Assembly: GCA_030668755.1 (NCBI GenBank)
Contig: DAOVEW010000026.1
Location: 1-8,048 of the forward strand
Length of the DNA: 8,048 bases
Direction: 5' to 3'
From: Bacillota bacterium
GTDB lineage: Bacteria; Armatimonadota; Hebobacteria; Hebobacterales; Hebobacteraceae
Positions within the stretch are counted from its first letter, which is position 1, and each line of letters begins with the position of its first letter. Position numbers and translations under genes: made by a program. The notes under the pieces were generated by a model. The model had not been told where the DNA came from and made no database searches. It saw nothing but the letters and a program-made list of their open reading frames with translations. Below are positions 1 to 5,179 of this stretch, in pieces.

Positions 1-386
1 TGCTCGAGCTCCTGGATACGTCCGGTGATGGTATCCATCTGCTGCTTGAGCCAGTCGGCCTGGCCGCGGAGCATCTGGATCTCATTCTCCGGAGAGGGGG
101 CACCCGCGGCGACCGCGGGACCATAGTCGGGACCATACTCGGGACCATACTGCGGGAACGGCATTGCCGGGTACGCGGGAGGGGCAGAGCCCCAGCCTCC
201 GCGCCCCCAGCCGCCGCCCCAGCCGCGACGCCAGGCCATGCCCATGCCTCCGCCCCGGCCCCAGCCCATGCCGCGGCCGCCGTAGGGGTTCATGTAACCT
301 GGCACCGGGTAGCCAGCACAGTAGCCGGCCCCCCTTCCTGTCATCGGGCCCATTCCGCCGGGTCCAGTTCCATCTCCGCGTGGCAT
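1..386 (-). CDS. DUF5320-type Gly/Arg/Met-rich protein with C-terminal coiled coil (partial)
   Basis: The gene begins with ATG at 386, preceded by a GAAAGGAGAAAG ribosome site, and stays open to the window edge; 128 residues are visible and the C-terminus is missing. The N-terminus carries the DUF5320 signature: MPRGDGTGP, then GPMTGRGAGYCAGYP (residues 13-27), then MNPYGGRGM (32-40). A Gly/Arg/Trp/Met-rich stretch follows (about 41-66), then a Pro/Tyr linker with the repeat YGPEYGPDYGP (80-90). From about residue 99 the composition changes to a charged heptad-like helix (ENEIQMLRGQADWLKQQ...), a probable coiled coil. The family has no established biochemical role, but it is often encoded beside NifX-like and Mrp proteins, as here. 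It is a paralogue of the neighbouring gene at 449-781 and lies 62 nt downstream of it, so the two are probably co-transcribed. A structural or metal/Fe-S-associated role is inference. Confidence 0.85.
   Translation of the reverse strand, partial: MPRGDGTGPGGMGPMTGRGAGYCAGYPVPGYMNPYGGRGMGWGRGGGMGMAWRRGWGGGWGRGGWGSAPPAYPAMPFPQYGPEYGPDYGPAVAAGAPSPENEIQMLRGQADWLKQQMDTITGRIQELE
118..153 (-). repeat. Three tandem 12-bp repeats inside the DUF5320 gene
   Basis: On the plus strand the unit GGACCATA(C/G)TCG occurs three times head to tail (118-129, 130-141, 142-153), the last copy ending TGC. The repeats stay in frame and encode the Tyr-Gly-Pro-(Glu/Asp) periods of the linker between the Gly-rich region and the coiled coil. 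Slippage could change linker length in whole units of four residues without breaking the frame. Confidence 0.85.
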
Positions 387-448
387 ACTCTTTCTCCTTT
401 CTCGTGTGAGCGTGTCAGTCGTGTATCACACTGTCCTGCGCTGAGGCG

Positions 449-781
449 CTACCATCGCCAACCCCGGCCTCGGCCGAAGCCGCGACCACGACCCCAGCCT
501 GCGCCACCTGCCCAGCCGCGACGCCAGGCCATGCCCATGCCCCAGCCGCCGCCGCGGCCCCGGCCCATGCCGAGTCCCCGGCCCATGAAGGGCGCGTAGG
601 ATGGGTAGGGTCCCGCCATCGCGGACTGGTACGGCAGGCCGTAGGCCGGGTAGGCCGCGCCAAACCCGCGGCCGCCGTAGGGGTTCATGAATCCGGGCGT
701 CGGATAGCCGGCGCAGTACCCGGCAGCCCTGCCTGTCATAGGACCCATTCCCATGGGGCCAGTTCCATTTCCCGCTGGCAT
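449..781 (-). CDS. DUF5320-type Gly/Arg/Met-rich small protein, short paralogue
   Basis: A 110-residue protein with the DUF5320 N-terminus: MPAGNGTGP, GPMTGRAAGYCAGYP (residues 13-27), MNPYGGRGF (32-40). A Tyr/Pro/Ala linker follows (41-65), then a run of Gly, Arg, Met and Trp (MGRGLGMGRGRGGGWGMGMAWRRGW) ending GRGRGWRW. Unlike its downstream paralogue it has no coiled-coil tail. The start is ATG 781, not the in-frame GTG at 790: the AGGAGG site covers 795-790, overlaps that GTG and lies 8 nt before the ATG, and starting at 781 aligns both paralogues residue for residue. The only cysteine is in GYC. No enzyme motif is visible. The composition resembles RGG/low-complexity proteins, but nucleic-acid binding would be a guess. 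It follows the radical SAM gene after 83 nt. Confidence 0.85.
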   Translation of the reverse strand: MPAGNGTGPMGMGPMTGRAAGYCAGYPTPGFMNPYGGRGFGAAYPAYGLPYQSAMAGPYPSYAPFMGRGLGMGRGRGGGWGMGMAWRRGWAGGAGWGRGRGFGRGRGWRW

Positions 782-789
782 CTGTGTCA

Positions 790-795
790 CCTCCT
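790..795 (-). promoter_or_regulatory. Strong ribosome binding site AGGAGG deciding the DUF5320 start
   Basis: Read on the minus strand, AAGGAGGTGA matches the 16S anti-Shine-Dalgarno sequence almost fully and sits 8 nt before ATG 781. It overlaps the competing in-frame GTG at 790, so that codon cannot be the start used from this site. Such a strong site suggests the small protein is made in quantity. Confidence 0.8.
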
Positions 796-807
796 TCTAG
801 CTAACTC

Positions 808-836
808 GCAGTATACCCGCGCTGCCCGAGGGCAGG
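808..836 (-). promoter_or_regulatory. Possible promoter/operator ahead of the DUF5320 pair
   Basis: The minus strand has TATACT at 815-810, a good -10 hexamer about 29 nt before ATG 781. Just upstream is an inverted repeat, CTGCCC-GA-GGGCAG (plus strand 822-835), where a -35 box would be expected. No good -35 hexamer is present at 16-18 bp spacing. The inverted repeat could be an operator for an activator, or a hairpin ending some radical SAM transcripts, although no T-tract follows it. Evidence is weak. Confidence 0.3.
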
Positions 837-864
837 CACGGAGTTGATGTTGCATGATGAGAGC

Positions 865-1653
865 TCACAGCACCGGCCTCCGTTGGAGCGTCTCCGACAT
901 ATCGAGCGGATGCACGGTCGGACGTGAGGCCTCGTAGACGGAGACCGCGGGGAGGCCGGAGAAGGCTTTCTTGATTTCGGCGAGAGCCTCGGGGGCCAGC
1001 GGCTTTACAGCGCAGGGACGCAGAGGGGTATTGACCTCGATCTCATAGGGGTCAAGCTCCCGCGCCAGCGCGGCCAGCGCCTCTGCTTGATCTTGGTTGG
1101 CCTGATAGAACATCATCTGAAGGGCGAAATGTCCTTTATATTCACGACGGAATGAGTGCAGCCCGGCGAGGATATTGTCGAAGGTGATTCCGGGGGCCGG
1201 CCGGTTTACGCGGCGCAGCAGATCCTCGGTCGGAGCGTCGAGCTTGGCGACCACTTGGTCGGCCTCGGCAAGGTCGCGACGCACCGCCGGGTCGTCGATC
1301 AGCGAGGAGTTGGTGAGGACGGCGACGGGTGCGGCGAGATGCCGCTTCATAAGACGGATCGCTGCGCCCAGGTTGGCCGCGAGGGTTGGCTCGGCGGTGC
1401 CGGAGAAGGTGACGTAGTCTATCTCAAGGGGTGGGAGCTGCTCCACTTCGCGGGCGAGACCTTCGAGGCTGACGAACTCGCGCCGCTCGGCGCTGTGGCG
1501 CCGAGTGGGGCCGAGCTGGCAGTAAGCGCAGTCGAAGCTGCACGTCTTCTCCGCCCGCGACACCATGTCCACTCCAAGCGAGCGTCCGAGCCGCCAGGAT
1601 GGCACGGGACCATAGATTATCCGATCACACGTCGTTCCCATCATGCCCCGCAT
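865..1653 (-). CDS. Radical SAM protein of the COG0731 (wyosine-synthase-like) family
   Basis: A 262-residue radical SAM enzyme. The [4Fe-4S]/SAM signature is CSFDCAYC (C38, C42, C45). The N-terminal IYGPVPSWRLGRSLG and the CQLGPT following the cluster are characteristic of COG0731 proteins, which resemble the catalytic half of TYW1 but lack its flavodoxin domain. The SAM-binding GGE-like motif is SGTAEPT (84-90). The length fits a compact radical SAM domain with no extra Fe-S or SPASM domain. The substrate is unknown; tRNA modification is only one possibility. ATG 1653 overlaps the end of the DUF89 gene by 29 nt; ATG codons at 1644 and 1641 are alternatives, with 20 or 17 nt overlap. No ribosome site is clear, so translation is probably coupled to the upstream gene. 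Family call firm, reaction unknown. Confidence 0.9.
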   Translation of the reverse strand: MRGMMGTTCDRIIYGPVPSWRLGRSLGVDMVSRAEKTCSFDCAYCQLGPTRRHSAERREFVSLEGLAREVEQLPPLEIDYVTFSGTAEPTLAANLGAAIRLMKRHLAAPVAVLTNSSLIDDPAVRRDLAEADQVVAKLDAPTEDLLRRVNRPAPGITFDNILAGLHSFRREYKGHFALQMMFYQANQDQAEALAALARELDPYEIEVNTPLRPCAVKPLAPEALAEIKKAFSGLPAVSVYEASRPTVHPLDMSETLQRRPVL

Positions 1654-2488
1654 TCTTCAGTATGAGGTCTCCCACGGAGACGCCGAGATCGCGTGCGATG
1701 GTTTCGCACTTCACCACGAGCAGGAAGAAGATCCCATCCGCCGATTCGCTGAGCGCTTCGTAGTTGGCCTGGCCCTTCGCGATAATTACGTCCGCCTCCC
1801 GGAACGCGCAGCGCAGGTCGCTGGAGGCGTCGGCGAGGTCCGGCCGGGGCCAGCCATCGCCGGTGGGTATGAGTGCCGCCAACTCGCGGAGGCCGAGAGA
1901 CTCGGCGTCTTCCACGGTGGCGTCGTTCAGGAGCGGGCGCCCCTTGACTGCCAGTGTGATTCGACGGGGGAGGAGCCGCTCCAGAAGGAGGCGGTCGAAG
2001 ACGATCTCGCCGGCGTTGTCCGCGAGGTAGAGAACGTGGTCGGCCTGCGCCAGCGCGCCCTGCAAGTCGGCGTAGTGGTCTATGGTGAAGCGACGGTTCA
2101 TAGCCTTGTCAATGGCGGCGCCGAAGTCGAAGACCTTGCCGATGGCTGCGTCCGCGATGTTCCCCGCCGCTGCCAGCTTCGCGGCAGCGAGGAATGGATC
2201 GGGCGCGGCCGCCGCGAGCTGGGCGGCCTTCGGATACGCGCGGAGCGCCGTCTTGTTGCTCTCGGCTTTGACCTCCCGGTACGGGTCTTCGCAGCCAGCG
2301 ATATCGCGAACGAGCGCATGTATGCGCGGCGCTATGTCGACCGGCCGCGCGTCGAGGGAGGCGGACTGCAACTCGCGCAGCACCGCCTTCACCACCGTAT
2401 GGCGAAGCCGCTCGTCGTCTGTTGCCATTTTCGAAGCCTCGACCGCCTGGCGGAGCAGGCAGGGGAGGCATTCCAGGTAGGTCCTCAT
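1625..2488 (-). CDS. DUF89/ARMT1-like metal-dependent phosphatase
   Basis: A 287-residue protein of the DUF89 (COG1578, AF1104-like) family, whose studied members are metal-dependent 'damage-control' phosphatases acting on sugar phosphates and related metabolites. Visible family motifs: N-terminal CLPCLLRQA (7-15) with the Cys-x-x-Cys pair C7/C10, the AAGNIAD segment (107-113), DNAGE (157-161, likely metal-binding Asp/Asn), VKGRPLLNDAT (181-191, with likely ligand D189) and KGQANYE (238-244), then VVKCE (258-262). All expected motifs are present and the length is normal for the prokaryotic branch, so the protein is probably active. ATG 2488 has a GGGAG site a few bases upstream. It follows the NifX-like gene by 36 nt and overlaps the radical SAM gene, placing it inside the operon. 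The substrate cannot be told from the sequence. Confidence 0.9.
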   Translation of the reverse strand: MRTYLECLPCLLRQAVEASKMATDDERLRHTVVKAVLRELQSASLDARPVDIAPRIHALVRDIAGCEDPYREVKAESNKTALRAYPKAAQLAAAAPDPFLAAAKLAAAGNIADAAIGKVFDFGAAIDKAMNRRFTIDHYADLQGALAQADHVLYLADNAGEIVFDRLLLERLLPRRITLAVKGRPLLNDATVEDAESLGLRELAALIPTGDGWPRPDLADASSDLRCAFREADVIIAKGQANYEALSESADGIFFLLVVKCETIARDLGVSVGDLILKNAGHDGNDV

Positions 2489-2524
2489 GTGCGCTCCCGC
2501 TCGATCTCCATCATTGAAATGCCG

Positions 2525-2854
2525 CTAGTGCTCACACATGCTCTCCCCGGCGCGCAGGTTGCCGCGCTCGAGGGCGCTCACGGCATCGTCAACCGTGCCG
2601 GAGATGCCGACGATCGTCCGTATCTGCTTCTCGTCGAACAGCATCTGAGCACGCGGACCCATGCCGCCGGCGACGATGCAGTGCACACCGCGTTCCGCCA
2701 GGTAGGCGGGCAGGAGGCCGGGTGCGTGCCCCGGGTTCGGGAGATGCTCCCGGTGGGCCGTCTCGCCGTCCTCAATGTCCACAATCGTGTATCCTTCACA
2801 TCGTCCGAAGTGAGGAGCCACTCCGCTGCCGTCGGTCGAAATCGCGATACGCAC
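2525..2854 (-). CDS. NifX/NifB-C-like dinitrogenase iron-molybdenum cofactor family protein
   Basis: A 109-residue single-domain protein of the family that includes NifX, NafY and the C-terminal domain of NifB (PF02579-type fold), whose known members bind Fe-Mo cofactor precursors or Fe-S clusters. Hallmarks are MRIAISTDGSGVAPHFGRC (1-19), with the conserved APHFGRC segment, and CIVAGGMGPRA (59-69), the Gly-rich loop before the second half of the domain. It ends with Cys-Glu-His (107-109). The start is GTG 2854, because AGGAGG lies at 2866-2861, 6 nt upstream, and it gives the conserved N-terminus; the frame stays open further upstream but there it overlaps the MBL gene and looks non-coding. 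No nif structural genes are in view, so a role in nitrogen fixation is not supported. Carrying a metallocluster for another target is a fair inference. Confidence 0.92.
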   Translation of the reverse strand: MRIAISTDGSGVAPHFGRCEGYTIVDIEDGETAHREHLPNPGHAPGLLPAYLAERGVHCIVAGGMGPRAQMLFDEKQIRTIVGISGTVDDAVSALERGNLRAGESMCEH

Positions 2855-2860
2855 TTGTCT

Positions 2861-2866
2861 CCTCCT
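2861..2866 (-). promoter_or_regulatory. Ribosome binding site AGGAGG fixing the GTG start of the NifX-like gene
   Basis: The minus strand reads AGGAGGAGACAA before GTG 2854, a consensus site at 6 nt spacing in the 19-nt gap after the MBL stop codon. It settles the start although the frame remains open for a further 267 nt upstream. Confidence 0.8.
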
Positions 2867-2873
2867 GGAGGCG

Positions 2874-3722
2874 TTATAGGTCGAACCGATAGCCAACTCC
2901 GCCCGGGTCGAAGACGTCGCCCAGCTCCGCAGCGAGGCGTGCACTCGCGCGGAAGCCCGTGCAGTGGCAAGCCACGACGCGAGCGATGTCCAGGCGGCGG
3001 AATTCCTCGATGGTCCGCCCGATCTGGTGTTCGTCGGCCGGGCCGAGGTGGGTGCCGCCGATGACCGCGTGGATGCGCTCCACGCCCGTGAGCTGCATGG
3101 CGTGCCGAAGGGTGTTGACAACGCCCCGGTGGGAACAGCCCACCAGGACCACCAGCCCCCGGCGGGTGTTGACCACGACTGCTTGCTCGTCGTCGAACTG
3201 GTCTCTGCGCGTGCGCCCGTTCACCCCGACGGCGAAATAAGAGGGGATGGCCTCGAAGTCGGTGTTCCGCGCTATGGGCCCGGTGGTGAACACGCCGCGC
3301 AGCAACTCCTGGCTCCCGGACTCGAGGCTCAGCACCGCGCCTCGCCGCATCAGGTCGTGGGGGCCGTGACCGAGGCCTATCTCGCGGGGCTTGCGCCCCC
3401 GGCGCCGAGCGTACTTGGGTGTGAAGACGTCGGGATGTGCGACGATCTCCCGCGGGCCGAAGGCGGCGAGAAGCAGAGGCAGGCCGCCGGTATGATCGTA
3501 GTGTCCGTGGCTCAACACGACCTTCCGCGCGAGGGCCAGATCGATGCCGAGCCGCGCAGCATTGCCCAGGAAGATGCCGCTCTGGCCCACGTCAAAGAGC
3601 AGATGCCTGTTGTCGCTCTCCACGAGCATGCAGAGGCCATGCTCGGCAAGCACGCCCTCGCCGGGCCCGACCGAGTTGTCGGCCAGCATCGTTACGGTGA
3701 GGTCGCGCGCACGCTCAGGCAT
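2874..3722 (-). CDS. MBL-fold metallo-hydrolase (COG1237 type)
   Basis: A 282-residue metallo-beta-lactamase-fold protein. The di-metal motif HGHYDH (72-77) in SHGHYDHTGG is intact. Further metal-site segments are GCSHRG (195-200), GGTHLG (222-227) and ACHCTG (251-256). The opening LTVTMLADNSVGPGEGVLAEHGL and the GCSH/GGTH pattern match COG1237, often annotated as dihydropterin ribofuranosylaminobenzene-phosphate synthase after a methanopterin-pathway archaeal relative; that specific function should not be transferred here. ATG 3722 has GGGAGAAG upstream and overlaps the mrp stop by 8 nt, so translation is likely coupled to mrp. The NifX-like gene follows after 19 nt. The protein has no signal peptide or membrane segment and is cytoplasmic. 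Reaction unknown; hydrolase or oxidoreductase are both possible for the fold. Confidence 0.9.
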   Translation of the reverse strand: MPERARDLTVTMLADNSVGPGEGVLAEHGLCMLVESDNRHLLFDVGQSGIFLGNAARLGIDLALARKVVLSHGHYDHTGGLPLLLAAFGPREIVAHPDVFTPKYARRRGRKPREIGLGHGPHDLMRRGAVLSLESGSQELLRGVFTTGPIARNTDFEAIPSYFAVGVNGRTRRDQFDDEQAVVVNTRRGLVVLVGCSHRGVVNTLRHAMQLTGVERIHAVIGGTHLGPADEHQIGRTIEEFRRLDIARVVACHCTGFRASARLAAELGDVFDPGGVGYRFDL

Positions 3723-4533
3723 CGGTCTTCTCCCGTGCAGCGAGTGATTCGGTGATCCGCTCTACGAGTTCGTCGAACGGGTTGTGCTGGTACGATTCGA
3801 TCTTGCCGTTATCGCACAGGGCGGATAGGTTTGGATCGACCGGGATGCTCGCCAGGAGAGGGACCCCGGCATCGTCCGCAGCTCCGTCGGCGCGCGAGGG
3901 ACCGAAGAGAGCGATTCGAGACCCGCATTCTGGACACCTGACGTAGGCCATGTTCTCCACGAGGCCGAGCACGGGCACCTTCAGGAGTGCGGCCATCTTG
4001 ATCGCTTTGCGCACGATCATGCCCACCAGCTCCTGCGGGGAGGACACCACGAGCAAGCCGTGCAAGGGCACCCGCTGCATCACGGTGAGAGGGACATCGG
4101 AGGTGCCCGGCGGGAGGTCTATGACGAGGTACTCAATCCCGTTCCAGTCCACGTCGGTTATGAACTGCTCGACGGCCCGAGAGACCAGAGGGCCGCGCCA
4201 GACCACCGGGTCGTCCTCGTTTTCCATCAGCAGATTGAGGGACATGATACGAATGCCGAACTGGTTCGTGCGAGCCGGTTGAATGCGCTCGGATTCGCTG
4301 TCCCGGACGCGGGCCACGCCGAACATCCTCGGGATGCTCGGGCCCGTCACGTCTGCATCCAAGATGCCCATCTTGAATCCCTTGCGGGCAAGGGCAACGG
4401 CCAGAAGCCCGGCGACGAGCGACTTGCCGACACCGCCTTTGCCGCTCAGCACTGCCAGACAGCGGACATCCCGCGGCAGTTGACCTGCGAGGTCAGCCGT
4501 GTTTCCGGCAGCTGATGGTTCTCTCTGCGCCAC
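3715..4533 (-). CDS. mrp: Mrp/NBP35/ApbC-family P-loop ATPase, Fe-S cluster carrier
   Basis: A 272-residue P-loop NTPase. It has the deviant Walker A SGKGGVGKS (30-38), the switch segment LDADVTGPSIPRM (58-70), the Walker B region VIDLPPGTSD (137-146), and the CPEC pair (C200, C203) that binds a bridging [4Fe-4S] cluster between two subunits in Mrp/ApbC/NBP35. The N-terminal MIP18/DUF59 domain of longer Mrp proteins is absent; instead there is a short 25-residue lead. The expected role is ATP-dependent carriage and transfer of Fe-S clusters in the cytoplasm. The start is GTG 4533, with GGAG 7 nt upstream; no better ATG exists. It is the first gene of the left operon, and its leader carries the putative PadR operator at 4602-4612. 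The call is firm; the client apoproteins are unknown. Confidence 0.93.
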   Translation of the reverse strand: MAQREPSAAGNTADLAGQLPRDVRCLAVLSGKGGVGKSLVAGLLAVALARKGFKMGILDADVTGPSIPRMFGVARVRDSESERIQPARTNQFGIRIMSLNLLMENEDDPVVWRGPLVSRAVEQFITDVDWNGIEYLVIDLPPGTSDVPLTVMQRVPLHGLLVVSSPQELVGMIVRKAIKMAALLKVPVLGLVENMAYVRCPECGSRIALFGPSRADGAADDAGVPLLASIPVDPNLSALCDNGKIESYQHNPFDELVERITESLAAREKTDA

Positions 4534-4593
4534 GTTCTCTCTCCACGGAACCGGCCGAACGCGCTGCGAACCCCGGCCTCAGGTTCCGTCTTC

Positions 4594-4622
4594 GTGTTAG
4601 CTGCAACTTACACCTAATGCAA
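4594..4622 (-). promoter_or_regulatory. Putative promoter of the mrp operon with operator in its spacer
   Basis: On the minus strand TTGCAT (4622-4617) is followed after 17 nt by TAACAC (4599-4594), a weak -35/-10 pair. The shared TGTAAGTTGCA element lies in the spacer, where a bound repressor would block polymerase. Transcription would start near 4587, leaving a leader of about 54 nt before GTG 4533. The -10 matches consensus in only 3 of 6 positions, so the exact promoter is uncertain. Confidence 0.35.
4602..4612. promoter_or_regulatory. Putative PadR operator, mrp copy (TGCAACTTACA)
   Basis: The core is a quasi-palindrome, TGYAA-N-TTRCA, with four of five arm pairs matching. It is embedded in a 19-nt block (4598-4616) that matches the block at 5111-5129, ahead of the padR gene, at 17 of 19 positions. 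Both copies have the same orientation relative to the gene they precede. A second TGCAAC lies at 4618-4623. The pair in two promoter regions flanking a PadR gene suggests one regulator controls both. Confidence 0.55.
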
Positions 4623-4669
4623 CCGACCTGCCACCCGAAAGCGTTCGTCGATGGGTGGTATCGGAGCCC

Positions 4670-5104
4670 CTACGCACCGCGTCGGGTGCCGCTGGCTTTG
4701 CGGTGCGAACCAGCATTGAGGGCGCTGCGGCTTTCCTGAGTCAACCGGCCTATTGACCCGACGATGCCGTCCATGACCTGCACCCACTCATCGAGGTGCT
4801 CCCGTCCGCGCGGGGTGAGCGCGTACACGCGCCGGGCGGGCCCGCCACCGCTGGTGTCCCAGGTCGAGGTCACACAGCCGCTGGACTCCAGGCGGCGAAG
4901 GGCGCGGTAGACTGCGGCTCCGTCCACGCCCGCGTGCGTCACGTTGAACGGCGCGGCCTCTGCCGATATCTGGTACCCGTGGGCTGTTCCGAGCCGGGCC
5001 AGCGTCAGGAGGACGATGGGCTCGCAGAACCTGTAGAGATTGCCCATCTCGCAGGTGCAGGGCCCGCGCCCGCCGCGACTGCAGTGTCCGCGCCTATGTC
5101 TCAT
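4670..5104 (-). CDS. PadR-family transcriptional regulator with Cys-rich N-terminus
   Basis: A 144-residue winged-helix regulator. The PadR domain runs from about residue 22 to 105: LYRFCEPIVLLTLARLGTAHGYQI (23-46), the recognition-helix region DGAAVYRALRRLESSG (61-76), and the wing with TSGGGPARRVYALTPRG (84-100). The C-terminal helix needed for dimerisation follows (about 101-125). The N-terminal extension MRHRRGHC...CTCEMG brings C8, C16 and C18, with H3 and H7, and C27 lies just inside the domain. This cluster could bind a metal or Fe-S cluster or sense redox state; that is inference. ATG 5104 was chosen over an in-frame TTG at 5119 because TTG would lie within about 5 nt of the predicted transcription start; neither has a clear ribosome site. 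It sits 137 nt ahead of mrp and probably represses itself and that operon. Confidence 0.88.
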   Translation of the reverse strand: MRHRRGHCSRGGRGPCTCEMGNLYRFCEPIVLLTLARLGTAHGYQISAEAAPFNVTHAGVDGAAVYRALRRLESSGCVTSTWDTSGGGPARRVYALTPRGREHLDEWVQVMDGIVGSIGRLTQESRSALNAGSHRKASGTRRGA

Positions 5105-5114
5105 CGTCGCTATC

Positions 5115-5125
5115 TGCAACTTACA
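5115..5125. promoter_or_regulatory. Putative PadR operator, padR copy (TGCAACTTACA)
   Basis: Identical 11-bp core to the element at 4602-4612. It lies 5 bp downstream of the TATAAT box, overlapping the expected transcription start near 5124. Occupancy there would block transcription of padR, the geometry expected for autorepression. Confidence 0.6.
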
Positions 5126-5130
5126 TCTAT

Positions 5131-5158
5131 ATTATACCGCACATAGCCCGTCTGTCAA
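5131..5158 (-). promoter_or_regulatory. Consensus sigma70-type promoter of the PadR gene
   Basis: Read on the minus strand, TTGACA (5158-5153), a 16-bp spacer and TATAAT (5136-5131) match both hexamers perfectly. The start point should lie near 5124, giving a leader of about 20 nt before ATG 5104. The patch is AT-rich compared with its surroundings. A perfect promoter fits a gene held down by a repressor. No terminator is seen between the stop of the membrane Fe-S gene at 5180 and this site, so read-through from upstream is possible. Confidence 0.85.
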
Positions 5159-5179
5159 CCCCAAATTGTCCCCCATTTG

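Noticed and set aside
782..790. GTG at 790 as start of the short DUF5320 gene
   Set aside because: It overlaps the ribosome site itself, while ATG 781 has ideal spacing and aligns with the paralogue.
822..835. Inverted repeat CTGCCC-GA-GGGCAG as an intrinsic terminator
   Set aside because: The loop is only 2 nt and no T-run follows on the minus strand, so rho-independent termination is not supported.
2525..2854. NifX-like gene as evidence for nitrogen fixation
   Set aside because: This family is widespread outside nitrogen fixers, and no nifH, nifD, nifK, nifE, nifN or full nifB is in the window.
1643..3064. Long plus-strand open frame of 473 codons
   Set aside because: It lies opposite the radical SAM overlap, DUF89 and NifX-like genes, all with clear family motifs on the minus strand. 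GC-rich antisense frames stay open by chance; no motif or ribosome site supports it.
2855..3121. Upstream extension of the NifX-like protein by 89 residues
   Set aside because: The extension overlaps the MBL gene, is Ser/Arg/Ala-rich like a shadow frame, and a consensus AGGAGG directs the start to GTG 2854.
2964..3755. Plus-strand open frame opposite the MBL gene
   Set aside because: The minus-strand frame has intact HGHYDH and other metal motifs; the opposite frame has low-complexity composition only.
4515..4739. Small plus-strand open frame spanning the mrp leader
   Set aside because: It covers the mrp start, the putative operator and the end of padR, and has no ribosome site or recognisable protein features.
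5105..5119. TTG at 5119 as start of the PadR gene
   Set aside because: It would lie about 5 nt from the predicted transcription start and within the putative operator; ATG 5104 begins the extension typical of syntenic relatives. An N-terminal difference of 5 residues remains possible.
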